The notes below the pieces were generated by a model that was not told where the DNA came from, ran no database searches, and saw only the letters and a program-made list of their open reading frames with translations. 64,000 nucleotides of DNA from Alcaligenes pakistanensis (lineage in GTDB: Bacteria > Pseudomonadota > Gammaproteobacteria > Burkholderiales > Burkholderiaceae_B), in NCBI RefSeq assembly GCF_014652815.1, contig NZ_BMZN01000003.1:575429-639428 (forward strand), given 5' to 3'. The position numbers were made by a program, and so were the translations under genes. Below are positions 18,041 to 26,549 of this stretch, piece after piece. Every line of letters begins with the position of its first letter. Position 1 is the stretch's first letter.

Positions 18041-19162
18041 TTAAATCTGGCATTGAACCAAATCCTCCGGGCATGCGGCTCCTAGCAGAACCATCGTCCG
18101 CTCCAATTCCTGAGCGACCAGACCCAGCACCTCAGATACTCCCTGTTCACCGCCTTGAGCCAATCCATAGGCAACCGCGCGACCTAAGAAAGCTCCGGTC
18201 GCCCCGTATGCAAGTGCTTTGGCCACATCTGCACCACGTCTGAAGCCGCTATCGATAAACACCGGGATCTGCGTTTTAACGATATCCATGATCTGCGGCA
18301 GCGCGCTAATCGTGGACGGGGCGCAATCGAGCTGACGCCCTCCATGATTGGACACAATCAAGCCGTCAATGCCGTATTGCAGTGCTTGGCGCGCATCCTC
18401 GGGATGCAGTACGCCTTTAATCAGCACGGGACCGCCCCACTTGGAGCGCAACCAAGCCACATCGTCCCATACCAGGCTGCGGTCCATGCTCCGCGCCAGC
18501 AAGGCCGCTTGTGCTTGTGCCGAGCTGGCCCCTTCTGTTGGCATTAAGTTGACGAACTGAGGCTGACCCGCCAGGGCCTGGCGCAATAGCCAGCGCGGTT
18601 GTGATGCCATATCCAGCAACAAGCTGGGACCTGGGCGAAACGGCAATTTGAAACCGTGGCGTATATCTTTCTCTCTGTAGCCACCGATTGGCACATCTAC
18701 CGTTAACACTAGGGCCTCAAAACCGGCTTGGCGAGCGCGATCCAGAATAGAGTTGGCCATACCCCTGTCTTGCATGACATACAACTGCATCCAGCATGGG
18801 CCTTCGCAGGCTTCACGCACCTGCTCCAGGGGACTATTGGAAGCGGTGGACAAGATATACGGCAAGCCAGCTTTACCTGCAGCACGGGCTGCCAGCACAT
18901 CCCCATGAGGCCGAACCACATCAATCAGGCCAACCGGTGCAACCCCAAAGGGAGCCGCCCAGCGCCGTCCGAAGACATCGATAGCGGTACTGAGCGCCGA
19001 GGTATCGCGCAGGCTTCGTGGAGACAAGGTCAGGGCCTGTAGATCAGCCCTGTTGCGGGCCAGACATAACTCATCTTCAGCACCACCAGCCACATAGTCA
19101 TAGACAAAGCGCGGCAAGCAACGCTGCGCGGCTGTCTGATAATCCTCGATATTGAGTCGCAT
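18041..19162 (-). CDS. FMN-dependent alpha-hydroxyacid oxidase/dehydrogenase
   Basis: This TIM-barrel flavoenzyme belongs to the L-lactate dehydrogenase / glycolate oxidase / mandelate dehydrogenase family and oxidises an L-2-hydroxyacid to the 2-oxoacid. The catalytic histidine lies in SNHGGRQLD near residue 270, FMN-site motifs FDSGFRRG and YGATGAFLGRA follow, and the N-terminal FVYDYVAGGAEDE is typical. About 373 residues from the ATG at 19162; a GTG at 19180 is an alternative. Its position after the D-2-hydroxyacid dehydrogenase and sugar-acid genes suggests it works on the L-isomer of a related acid. Confidence 0.9.
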   Translation of the reverse strand: MRLNIEDYQTAAQRCLPRFVYDYVAGGAEDELCLARNRADLQALTLSPRSLRDTSALSTAIDVFGRRWAAPFGVAPVGLIDVVRPHGDVLAARAAGKAGLPYILSTASNSPLEQVREACEGPCWMQLYVMQDRGMANSILDRARQAGFEALVLTVDVPIGGYREKDIRHGFKLPFRPGPSLLLDMASQPRWLLRQALAGQPQFVNLMPTEGASSAQAQAALLARSMDRSLVWDDVAWLRSKWGGPVLIKGVLHPEDARQALQYGIDGLIVSNHGGRQLDCAPSTISALPQIMDIVKTQIPVFIDSGFRRGADVAKALAYGATGAFLGRAVAYGLAQGGEQGVSEVLGLVAQELERTMVLLGAACPEDLVQCQI

Positions 19163-19325
19163 GATGCGTGTGTTCTCCACCTGATGCCGGATTATTAATC
19201 CGATTCAATTTAATTGTTTAAGCATCAAGTATATGACTGAGCCGAGCCATCTCAAAGATCTACCACCTCGTGTGGAACGGCGATTCGCAATTAGACCGGG
19301 ACAAGACAAACTATGCACGGATCAT

Positions 19326-19367
19326 GGCAGTCGGCAGTCGGCAGTCGGCAGTCGGCAGTCGGCAGTC
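19326..19367. repeat. Six tandem copies of a 7-bp unit (GGCAGTC)
   Basis: Six perfect heptamers GGCAGTC lie head to tail in an untranslated stretch 163 bases upstream of the FMN-oxidase start. A 7-bp unit is prone to slippage, so copy number may vary between strains. The surrounding 19163-19325 bases hold no gene that I can see. Confidence 0.95.
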
Positions 19368-19377
19368 GAATTTTAAT

Positions 19378-19596
19378 TTAATGACGCATCTTGGGAAGCG
19401 CGAATGCGTTTATCGGCCCCTTCCCAGCCCGGCTTTCTGCACGAGTTAACCAGCATATTCCAATCATGCCGACAGGGATCGCCGCCCCGATAAACTGAGC
19501 AGCATCGGCCTTAAGTGACACAGCGACAAAGGCTGCCGCCTTGCCAAGCTATAACAGCGGCCCAAGCAATTCGGGTGGGCCACTGCTTTGCTCTAT
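19378..19596 (-). pseudogene. Decayed 3' fragment of a membrane-protein gene
   Basis: On the minus strand a 57-codon open stretch (19378-19548) reads as one or two hydrophobic helices, AQFIGAAIPVGMIGICWLT, then a basic tail and a TAA stop. Just upstream a second frame reads PTRIAWAAVIAW, as if a frameshift had occurred near 19545. The pattern resembles the C-terminus of a secondary transporter, with a tentative likeness to the betaine/choline (BCCT) family. It starts directly after the hydroxyacid dehydrogenase stop. No start codon or ribosome site is evident. Confidence 0.35.
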
Positions 19597-19603
19597 GCAA
19601 GTC

Positions 19604-20548
19604 TTAAAGCTCTACTGGCGTCACAAGACTCCGCTTCGTGAGGAAGCGCTCTACATTCTTGAGCACCAACTCGCACATGGCGGCTCGGGTTTCTCGGGTG
19701 GCGCTACCTACATGCGGCAATACGACCACTCGCTCATTGCTCAGCAATGGGGCAGGTACCTCGGGTTCGTTCTCAAACACATCTAGCCCGGCACCGCCCA
19801 ATTGGCCGCTTTCCAGCGCGGCGACCAGCGCCTGCTCATCTACGACCGAGCCGCGGGCAATATTGACGAGGTAGCCGTTGGGCCCTAAGGCTTTCAACAC
19901 CTCGGCAGACACTAAATGGAAGGTTTCCGGGCTGCCTGGGCAAGCCACGATGAGGAAATCACACCATTGCGCCAAGTCGATAAGCGAAGGCTCGTGCTGC
20001 CAGGGAAGTTCAGATTTTGCTGTGCGCGTGTGGTAGCGGATCTCCATATTGAAGCCAATCGCACGCCGCGCAATGACTTGGCCTACTCGGCCCATACCCA
20101 ACATACCCAGGCGCTTGCCGCTGACACGCGTGCTTGGCATTGTGGGGCCAACACGGGGCCAATCGCCGCGTCTGACGTGGCGGTCAGAAGCAGAAATGCC
20201 ACGCACCACGTCAATAAGCAGACCTATGGCCAGGTCGGCCACACAATCGTTAAGCACGTCCGGGGTATTGCTCAGCATCACGCCACGCGCGCGGACTGCA
20301 TCCAAGTCGATGGCATCGTAGCCCACGCCCAGACTGCAAATAGCCTGTAGGTTAGGCAGCGCATCAATCAGTGCCTTGTCCGCACCCTGTGTCCCGGTGG
20401 TGATCAATACGGTGAACTCGCCACCACGTTCACGCAAAAAAGCGGCTTGGTCAGGGGCATCACTAAGAAGCTCGGTCTGACACAAGGAGGGCAATTTGGC
20501 CGCCAAAGGCGGTGGCAAGGGACATGCTTGAAGAATTTTCTGGCTCAT
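19604..20548 (-). CDS. D-isomer 2-hydroxyacid dehydrogenase
   Basis: This NAD(P)-dependent oxidoreductase reduces 2-oxoacids such as glyoxylate or hydroxypyruvate, or runs in reverse. The Rossmann motif GMLGMGRVGQ lies near residue 146, and the triad is present: Arg in VNIARGS near 233, Glu in FENEPEVP near 262 and His in LPHVGSAT near 280. The 314-residue length suits the GhrA/GhrB-like group. It starts two bases after the NIPSNAP gene in the TRAP-containing transcript. Confidence 0.92.
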   Translation of the reverse strand: MSQKILQACPLPPPLAAKLPSLCQTELLSDAPDQAAFLRERGGEFTVLITTGTQGADKALIDALPNLQAICSLGVGYDAIDLDAVRARGVMLSNTPDVLNDCVADLAIGLLIDVVRGISASDRHVRRGDWPRVGPTMPSTRVSGKRLGMLGMGRVGQVIARRAIGFNMEIRYHTRTAKSELPWQHEPSLIDLAQWCDFLIVACPGSPETFHLVSAEVLKALGPNGYLVNIARGSVVDEQALVAALESGQLGGAGLDVFENEPEVPAPLLSNERVVVLPHVGSATRETRAAMCELVLKNVERFLTKRSLVTPVEL

Positions 20549-20550
20549 GA

Positions 20551-20880
20551 TCAGGACTCGCTGGTAAAAACGTCAAAATCCACTTGTTTAAGAAGCGCAT
20601 TGCTCTGACGTACAACATGCCCTGCTGCGGAGGCTTTGCGGCGATAGGCCAGCCAACGAGGATCAGCTTCCAGCGCGCTGCGACGAGCCTCGCGGTCCGC
20701 CATATCCTCGTAGGCCCACAGATGCACCACCTGATTCAACTCCCCAACTTCGGTAGTGTAGTAACCATGGCAGGCGCCCAGATGCTCGATTTGTACGGCA
20801 CGCCCTTCCACCGCATACAGCGACAAGAAATCGCGCAGCAAACCGGTCGGAATGGTGTAGGTTCTTTGGTCGATAATCAT
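20551..20880 (-). CDS. NIPSNAP-family protein
   Basis: This small protein of about 109 residues has the NIPSNAP ferredoxin-like fold signature: IIDQRTYTI at the start and VVHLWAYEDMADREARRSALEADPRWLAY in the middle. Bacterial NIPSNAP proteins often accompany catabolic operons, but their biochemical role is unknown. I chose the ATG at 20880, preceded by AAAGGA; the frame is open further but out of family. It lies between dctM and the D-2-hydroxyacid dehydrogenase. Confidence 0.85.
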   Translation of the reverse strand: MIIDQRTYTIPTGLLRDFLSLYAVEGRAVQIEHLGACHGYYTTEVGELNQVVHLWAYEDMADREARRSALEADPRWLAYRRKASAAGHVVRQSNALLKQVDFDVFTSES

Positions 20881-20899
20881 GTTTGAAATCCTTTTTTGC

Positions 20900-22192
20900 T
20901 TATCCAAGGTATCTTGGTAGCAGCAGCGAAATGACCGGGAAAGCCAAGAGCACAGCCAGACGGAAAACGTCGGCGACCACGAAGGGGATAACACCCCGAT
21001 ACAGCGTCTGCATCTTCACGTCGGGCAGCAGGCTTTTCAGGACCATCACGTTCATGCCCACGGGCGGCGTGATGAAGCTGATTTCTGTGACCACCACCAC
21101 GATGATGCCAAACCAGATCAGGTCAAAGCCCAGGTGCTGTACCAGCGGGTAGAAAATAGGCACCGTCAGCAAGACCATGGACATGCTTTCCAGCACGCTG
21201 CCCAGAACGATATAAATCGCACAAATCAGCAGGATCACCACGATCGGGCTCATGTCGAATTGCTGCACCCAGTCTTGCAAGTCGCCGGGCATGGAGGTGA
21301 AGTTGATGAAGCTGGAAAACAGCAAAGCACCGATCAGCACCATAAACAGCATGCCCGTGGTGCGGGCTGACTCAACCAGAACGGTAGAGAGCACCTGCCA
21401 GGTCAGGCGGCGGCGCAGCAAGGCGAACAGGAAGGCGCCACAAGCACCAATCCCCGCTGCTTCGGTCGAGCTAAAGATGCCGCCATAAATACCGCCCATG
21501 ACGATGATGAACAGTACCAGCACACCCCAGACATCCCGCAGCGCAAGCAAACGCTCCTTCCAACTCATGCGTTCACCGGGAGGGCCCGCATTGGGATCAC
21601 GCCAGATTGTCCAGCGCACCGCCAATAGATAAAAGCCGATGGCCAGCAGCCCTGGCAAAATTCCGGCGGCAAACATCTTGCCTATGCTTTGTTCGGTCAA
21701 GATGGCATAGACCACCATGACAATAGAAGGCGGAATCAGAATGCCCAGAGTGCCACCGGCCGCGATCGAACCGGAAGCCAAGGCACGGCTGTAGCCCAGC
21801 CTGCGCATTTCTGGGTAGGCCACCTTGGACATAGTGGCGGCCGTCGCCAGACTGGAGCCGCACACCGCACCGAAGCCGCCACAGGCCACCACAGTAGACA
21901 TGGCCAGCCCGCCTTTTCTATGGCCCAGGAACGCATACGCCGCGGCATACAGTTCTTTGGACAATTTGGCCTGGGTGATGAAATTACCCATCAAAATGAA
22001 CAGCGGCAGTACCGACAAAAGATACTGAAAACCGCTTTCACGAACCACTGCACCGGTCATTGCATAGGCCGAAGGCCAGTTGCGCATGATGCCAACGCCG
22101 ATGAACCCCACCAAGGCCATGGAAAACGCCACCGGCACACGCAGGAAGATCAAGAGGAGCATGGCTGCAAAGCCAATAAGCGCTTCAGTCAT
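20900..22192 (-). CDS. TRAP transporter large permease (DctM type)
   Basis: This is the 12-helix transport subunit of a tripartite ATP-independent periplasmic transporter, 430 residues. Family sequences are FILMGNFI near residue 65, VVACGGFGAVCGSSLATAATM near 103, GGTLGILIPPSIVMVVYA near 147 and the C-terminal TPPVGMNVMVLKSL. Its ATG overlaps the dctQ stop region by eight bases. With DctQ and DctP it should import an organic acid using the Na+ gradient. Confidence 0.95.
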   Translation of the reverse strand: MTEALIGFAAMLLLIFLRVPVAFSMALVGFIGVGIMRNWPSAYAMTGAVVRESGFQYLLSVLPLFILMGNFITQAKLSKELYAAAYAFLGHRKGGLAMSTVVACGGFGAVCGSSLATAATMSKVAYPEMRRLGYSRALASGSIAAGGTLGILIPPSIVMVVYAILTEQSIGKMFAAGILPGLLAIGFYLLAVRWTIWRDPNAGPPGERMSWKERLLALRDVWGVLVLFIIVMGGIYGGIFSSTEAAGIGACGAFLFALLRRRLTWQVLSTVLVESARTTGMLFMVLIGALLFSSFINFTSMPGDLQDWVQQFDMSPIVVILLICAIYIVLGSVLESMSMVLLTVPIFYPLVQHLGFDLIWFGIIVVVVTEISFITPPVGMNVMVLKSLLPDVKMQTLYRGVIPFVVADVFRLAVLLAFPVISLLLPRYLG

Positions 22193-22688
22193 TCGTTGCC
22201 TCTTCTTCCAGATGTGTCGTGTCTGTGCGCAGGTCTCGTCGAAGCTGACTCAACTCCACGATTGTGTTGACGAACAACATGATGCTCATGAAATAAACAA
22301 CCGGGGCCAGCGGCAACCCCAGCAAGGTAGTCTGGTCGGCGTACTCGGCAGCCGACTCGGCTTGCGTCCAGCTGACCATCGCCAACAGGGCACTGATTCC
22401 CGCTGCCAGCAAGTGGCTGGAGACGTGGACAAGGCGAGCGCCCTTCTCCCCACCGGGAATAGGCACCAGATCCACAACAACGTGTTCGCGCTCCATAGTT
22501 GCAAAGACGATGCCGCAGAAGATGACACCCACCATGAGTATTTCGGTAAGTTCTACCGCCCCCATGACCGAGACGTTGAAGATATAGCGCCCTAACACGT
22601 CAACCAGCGTCAGCAAGGCCAGCGAGGCGATGCATAACTCGGTCAAACGTCGAAGACCTGCTCTTAGTAAAGAGACAAAGGAGTTCAT
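22185..22688 (-). CDS. TRAP transporter small permease (DctQ type)
   Basis: This four-helix subunit of 167 residues matches the DctQ family: LLTLVDVLGRYIFN near residue 22, VELTEILMVGVIFCG near 45 and a C-terminal pair of helices ending in an acidic tail. It links the periplasmic binding protein to DctM. It overlaps dctM by eight bases and follows dctP by 68 bases. Confidence 0.93.
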   Translation of the reverse strand: MNSFVSLLRAGLRRLTELCIASLALLTLVDVLGRYIFNVSVMGAVELTEILMVGVIFCGIVFATMEREHVVVDLVPIPGGEKGARLVHVSSHLLAAGISALLAMVSWTQAESAAEYADQTTLLGLPLAPVVYFMSIMLFVNTIVELSQLRRDLRTDTTHLEEEATND

Positions 22689-22756
22689 GATTTGTAGCTC
22701 CGGGACTGCTGGCGCACAGGGCGCACAGCAGGTTCAAGACAGTCTGGGTGTGCTGA

Positions 22757-23797
22757 TCAATTACCGCTTTCCCGCTCTTTCAGGTCGGCACGAAATTCTG
22801 CCAGCACAGCGGGCCCATCAATGCCCTTGGCCTTCGCAGCAGTCAGCCATGCTTGCTCGAATGGCGCAGTACGCTCTTTGACGGCAGCGATCAGCTCATC
22901 ACTGGCAGGATGGAACTGCACGTTGTGTGTCTCCAAGGTTTTCATGGCGGCCGCATCGGCATCGCCCCAAGCCTTGCCCCCCATGCGAGCAATATGCTCA
23001 CCGGAGAGACCCAGCACGATGGCACGGTCTTTTTCAGACAGACGATCAAAAGCGCCCGGGTTCATGATGATGCCGTGCAGATCGGCATAGAGGCCACCCG
23101 GGAAAACCGTAGCGTGTTTGACCACCGTATCCAGACGAAAAGAAGCAATAGACTCAGGCGGGAACAGCACTCCATCCACCACGCCAGTGCTCAAGAGTTC
23201 ATACGATTCGGAGGCTGGCTTTACAACCGCGTTCACTTTAAGTGCCTTAGACAGGTCAGCCTGCATGCCCCCACCGATGCGCAGCTTGAGGCCATCGAAA
23301 TCGTCGATGGTCTGTACCTGTTTAGTCGTTGTATAGACGCTGCCAGGGCCATGTCCATAAATGCCGAGCAACTTGATACCGCGATGCTCCTTGGCATCTT
23401 GCAGGTACTTGTCATAGATATCCCAAGCAGCCAGCGAGGTCGACTCAGCGCTATTACCCGAAAAAGGCAACATGGCGAATTTCATTAAATCGAAATTGCC
23501 CGGGTAATAGGAGTACGAAATAAAGGCCAGATCGACGATGCCATTACGTACTGCATCCAAATGCCCGACCGGGTTGGTGACGGGCTTCGTCAGGAAGCTG
23601 ATCTTGACGCGCCCTTCAGTGGCCTGCTCTACCTCTTTGGCCCAGGGCTTCATGAAGTTAGCCACCAGGACATGCGTTTGCGGAATCCAGGCAGAGAAAG
23701 TCAACTCCACAGGTTTGTCCGCTTTCGCGGGGCCAGCCGCAACACCCAGGCTCGTTAAGGCGATACCCAACAGGCGAGAAATCCATCGATTTTTCAT
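22757..23797 (-). CDS. TRAP transporter substrate-binding protein (DctP type)
   Basis: The periplasmic receptor captures the substrate. From the ATG at 23797, preceded by AAGGATC, the 346 residues begin with a signal peptide (WISRLLGIALTSLGVAAGPAKA). A DctP arginine that would clamp a carboxylate is plausible in LKLRIGGG near residue 157. FPPESIASFRLDTVVKHATV is typical of the family. The substrate is probably a hydroxylated carboxylic acid, judging from the enzymes alongside; this is inference. Confidence 0.92.
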   Translation of the reverse strand: MKNRWISRLLGIALTSLGVAAGPAKADKPVELTFSAWIPQTHVLVANFMKPWAKEVEQATEGRVKISFLTKPVTNPVGHLDAVRNGIVDLAFISYSYYPGNFDLMKFAMLPFSGNSAESTSLAAWDIYDKYLQDAKEHRGIKLLGIYGHGPGSVYTTTKQVQTIDDFDGLKLRIGGGMQADLSKALKVNAVVKPASESYELLSTGVVDGVLFPPESIASFRLDTVVKHATVFPGGLYADLHGIIMNPGAFDRLSEKDRAIVLGLSGEHIARMGGKAWGDADAAAMKTLETHNVQFHPASDELIAAVKERTAPFEQAWLTAAKAKGIDGPAVLAEFRADLKERESGN

Positions 23798-23850
23798 GGG
23801 GAGATCCTTTTTTGGTGGTAGATAGTTATAGGTATAGTTAAGTAGGCCGT

Positions 23851-24798
23851 TCAAGAAACAAGGGCCTGTTCAATCAAGGTAGTAACATCGCCGTCGTGAT
23901 ACATACCCAGCTGCGTGGCGATCGAGGTCGTCAAAGGCGGCCACTGGGCAAACTGCTGTTCAAACTGAGGGTTGGACTGGAAGCGCAAGCCCGCATCGGC
24001 CCCCAAGCCATAGCGGGATTTCGCTGCCTGAACCAGGTCTGCGACCTGAAGGCGTTGAGCGGGAAGACTCCACACCCGGCCAGCAGGAAGCCGGGCTGTT
24101 TCAATCGTCGCAGCCATCAGAAGATGTCGGACGCAAGCGGGTAAGGAAAGCAGCCACATCCACCCCTGCGGTCCGATGGGACAGTCGTAAGGACTGCCTG
24201 CTGCCAGGGCATGAATCAAGGAACTGGCAAATGAGGACAGCGCGGTTTCGGCAGTAAGCGGTCTGGCGACCACCGTAGGAAGGCGAACCGAGCGACCGTC
24301 CAGAAAACCAAGGCGGCTGTAATCAGCGAGCAACAGCTCCACCATCCGCTTTTGTGTGCCATAACTTAAGGTGGGTGCGACTGGTGTGTCGTCGCTTACC
24401 TGCTCGGGCAAGGGAGTACCAAAGACGCCGATACTGCTGGCATACACCACGACAGGGCACTGGCCTTGTTGACGCAGGTGTTCAAACAAGCCAATTGTGC
24501 CGTCGATATTGACGCGCAGACCCAATGCAAAGTTTTCTTCAGCCAGCCGACTGGTCACCGAAGCCAGATGGAAAACCGTATCCGGCGCGGGCGTCAGAAC
24601 CGTTTCCAGCACGGTCTTGTCGGATAGATCACCACTGATGCAGCGCACGCCGGGCACCTGGTGATAGCGTTGATCCTCAAAGGCAAGATCAGTCAGCGTC
24701 AGGCTTTGAATCTCATTAGCGGCAAGGCGGTTAAGCGCCGCACGGGCAAGCGCTTGCCCGATATAGCCATTGGCGCCAGTAATCAAAACATGTTTCAT
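23851..24798 (-). CDS. denD: NAD-dependent epimerase/dehydratase, DenD-like
   Basis: This extended short-chain dehydrogenase resembles D-erythronate dehydrogenase DenD, which oxidises D-erythronate to 2-oxo-D-erythronate. Visible are the NAD motif GANGYIG near residue 8, the serine in VVYASSIGVFG near 117, the YxxxK pair in SYGTQKRM near 145 and the DenD-type stretch SRLGFLDGRSVRLPT near 160. It starts three bases after the otnI-like gene. The DenD assignment rests on sequence resemblance and on the neighbouring isomerase; related sugar acids are possible. Confidence 0.8.
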   Translation of the reverse strand: MKHVLITGANGYIGQALARAALNRLAANEIQSLTLTDLAFEDQRYHQVPGVRCISGDLSDKTVLETVLTPAPDTVFHLASVTSRLAEENFALGLRVNIDGTIGLFEHLRQQGQCPVVVYASSIGVFGTPLPEQVSDDTPVAPTLSYGTQKRMVELLLADYSRLGFLDGRSVRLPTVVARPLTAETALSSFASSLIHALAAGSPYDCPIGPQGWMWLLSLPACVRHLLMAATIETARLPAGRVWSLPAQRLQVADLVQAAKSRYGLGADAGLRFQSNPQFEQQFAQWPPLTTSIATQLGMYHDGDVTTLIEQALVS

Positions 24799-24801
24799 GG
24801 C

Positions 24802-25638
24802 TTATCTCCCAGCGGTCTGAAAGCTGGCTGCGGCGTCATTGTGACGACGTGCTGTGTCCAGCACCCCACGATCACGCAAGGGCTGACACCAGGACAAGCC
24901 TTCTGACGGTAGTCCGCGAGGCTGATACTCGCAGCCCAACCAGCTGTCGTAACCCAAAGTCGGCAAGGCGCTTAGACCCTCAAGCAAACCATGCTGAGTA
25001 AGATCAGGCTCATAGCGCCCATCAGCGCCAGCGATCTGTACATACCCTATCCAGGGGGCACAGGCCGCAACGCTGGCAGGTACGTCCAGACTTTCTTTGA
25101 CGCAGTGGTAATAATCAAATTGCAGCCGCAGGCGCGGGGCATTGAAATGCTTCAGCACCGCTATCGCCTGCTCGGGCAGGTGATAGAAGTACCCCACCAT
25201 ATCGCTGCGATTCAGTGCCTCCAGCGTCAGCACCAAATCGTCGGCTTCGGCCAAGGCCAGCGCGTGTTCCAGGTTATTGAGCAAGGTAGACAGGCACGAC
25301 TCCTGCTCCAAGCCGCTCACATAGCCGGCCATGACATGGATACGACGACATCCAGTTGCCTGCGCAACTGCGCGGGCACGATCAAAAGCTTCGTGGAACT
25401 GCGGCTGAGCGTTGGGGACCGCCGCCCAGCCCAGCCTGCCCGCCCCCTCGCCTATCGGTGTATTGATCAATGTCAGCTCAAGTTTTGCAGCTTGCAGCTG
25501 ACTGGCGTACCAAGCGGGAGAATGGTCGTAGGGCAGCAGAATCTCGGCCCCCTGAAAACCATCGGCCGCCGCCGCCTCAAAGCGTTCGTTCCAGTCCAGA
25601 TGCCGATACAGCCAGCTGAGGTTCGCGGAAAGTTGCAT
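24802..25638 (-). CDS. otnI: Hydroxypyruvate isomerase-family protein, OtnI-like
   Basis: This xylose-isomerase-like TIM barrel of 278 residues belongs to the Hyi/OtnI group; OtnI converts 2-oxotetronate to 3-oxotetronate. Metal and catalytic residues fit: Glu in LTLEALNRSDM near 140, QFDYYH near 174, and the C-terminal Glu in WLGCEYQP near 241. GGGAGA at its end serves the denD start. Pairing with DenD- and LtnD-like dehydrogenases supports a tetronate substrate, but no OtnK or OtnC gene is present. Confidence 0.82.
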   Translation of the reverse strand: MQLSANLSWLYRHLDWNERFEAAAADGFQGAEILLPYDHSPAWYASQLQAAKLELTLINTPIGEGAGRLGWAAVPNAQPQFHEAFDRARAVAQATGCRRIHVMAGYVSGLEQESCLSTLLNNLEHALALAEADDLVLTLEALNRSDMVGYFYHLPEQAIAVLKHFNAPRLRLQFDYYHCVKESLDVPASVAACAPWIGYVQIAGADGRYEPDLTQHGLLEGLSALPTLGYDSWLGCEYQPRGLPSEGLSWCQPLRDRGVLDTARRHNDAAASFQTAGR

Positions 25639-25651
25639 GGGGCCGCCTGTC

Positions 25652-26548
25652 TTAAGCGTCTATCTGTCGAAGAAAGGCGTCGCGCTGCTCGGGCAGAACC
25701 ACGCTAATCACCGCAGAGACTTCAGCCTGCCCCAGCCCCATCGCGCTTGCGACGCGCAACAGTTGCTGCACGCTTGCTGCCACCGGCATAGGCGCACCGC
25801 TTTGTTGAGCGTTGGCGATCAAGGTATCCATATCCTTGAGCATGGTGGACAGCGCACCGATGCTTTTTGCTTGGGCCTCTATCATGCGAGGGGCGAAAAT
25901 CTGCAAGGGCTTGGAGTCCGCCCAGCCGCCCGCCAGCGCGGGCGCCAGCTTATCTACATTGATGTTATTGCGTTGGGCAAAACCAATCGCTTCAGCCAGC
26001 GCCGCAATCGAGGTAGCGACGATAGCCTGGTTGCACAGCTTAGTCGCTTGCCCCGCGCCGGAGGGCCCCATATGCGTAATATTGCCGGCATAGGCACGCA
26101 TGGCAGCCTCGGCCTCGGGCATATGGGTTTCACTGCCGCCTGTCATGATGGCCAGCGTACCGGCTTCCACGCCTGGAATGCCGCCAGAAACCGGGGCGTC
26201 TATCCAGTCGGCCCCGCCGTTCTGCGCTAAACGGGCAGCCAAACGGCGCGTTGCTTCCGGATCAATGCTGGAATGATCCACCACCCACTTAAGCCCCGCT
26301 GCCTGAGCCAGCCCGTCCACACCGAACACCACGGCCTCTGCCGCCTTGGCGTCGAACAGGCATAACAGGACGCCATCCACACCTTCAGCAGCTTCGCTTG
26401 GCGTGCCCACGACCTGAGCGCCTAGCGCCGCAAGCGGCTCGGCCTTTTCTCTGGAACGGTTCCAGACTTTGACCTCATGGCCCGCCTTGAGCAGACGCTG
26501 CACCATCGCAGCGCCCATTAATCCTAAACCGCAAAAACCGAGTTTCAT
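25652..26548 (-). CDS. Beta-hydroxyacid-type dehydrogenase (LtnD/GarR-like)
   Basis: This 298-residue NAD(P) oxidoreductase belongs to the 6-phosphogluconate / 3-hydroxyisobutyrate dehydrogenase superfamily. Visible are the nucleotide motif GFCGLGLMGAAM at the start, the substrate motif DAPVSGG near residue 117, the catalytic lysine in GAGQATKLCNQ near 170 and KDMDTL near 238. Candidates are L-threonate dehydrogenase (LtnD) or tartronate semialdehyde reductase (GarR); context favours a four-carbon acid. The gap to the dehydratase stop is one base. Confidence 0.85.
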   Translation of the reverse strand: MKLGFCGLGLMGAAMVQRLLKAGHEVKVWNRSREKAEPLAALGAQVVGTPSEAAEGVDGVLLCLFDAKAAEAVVFGVDGLAQAAGLKWVVDHSSIDPEATRRLAARLAQNGGADWIDAPVSGGIPGVEAGTLAIMTGGSETHMPEAEAAMRAYAGNITHMGPSGAGQATKLCNQAIVATSIAALAEAIGFAQRNNINVDKLAPALAGGWADSKPLQIFAPRMIEAQAKSIGALSTMLKDMDTLIANAQQSGAPMPVAASVQQLLRVASAMGLGQAEVSAVISVVLPEQRDAFLRQIDA

Positions 26549-26549
26549 T

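Noticed and set aside
19326-19367. Tandem heptamers considered as a CRISPR remnant
   Set aside because: The units are 7 bp with no spacers and no cas genes, so it is a simple tandem repeat.
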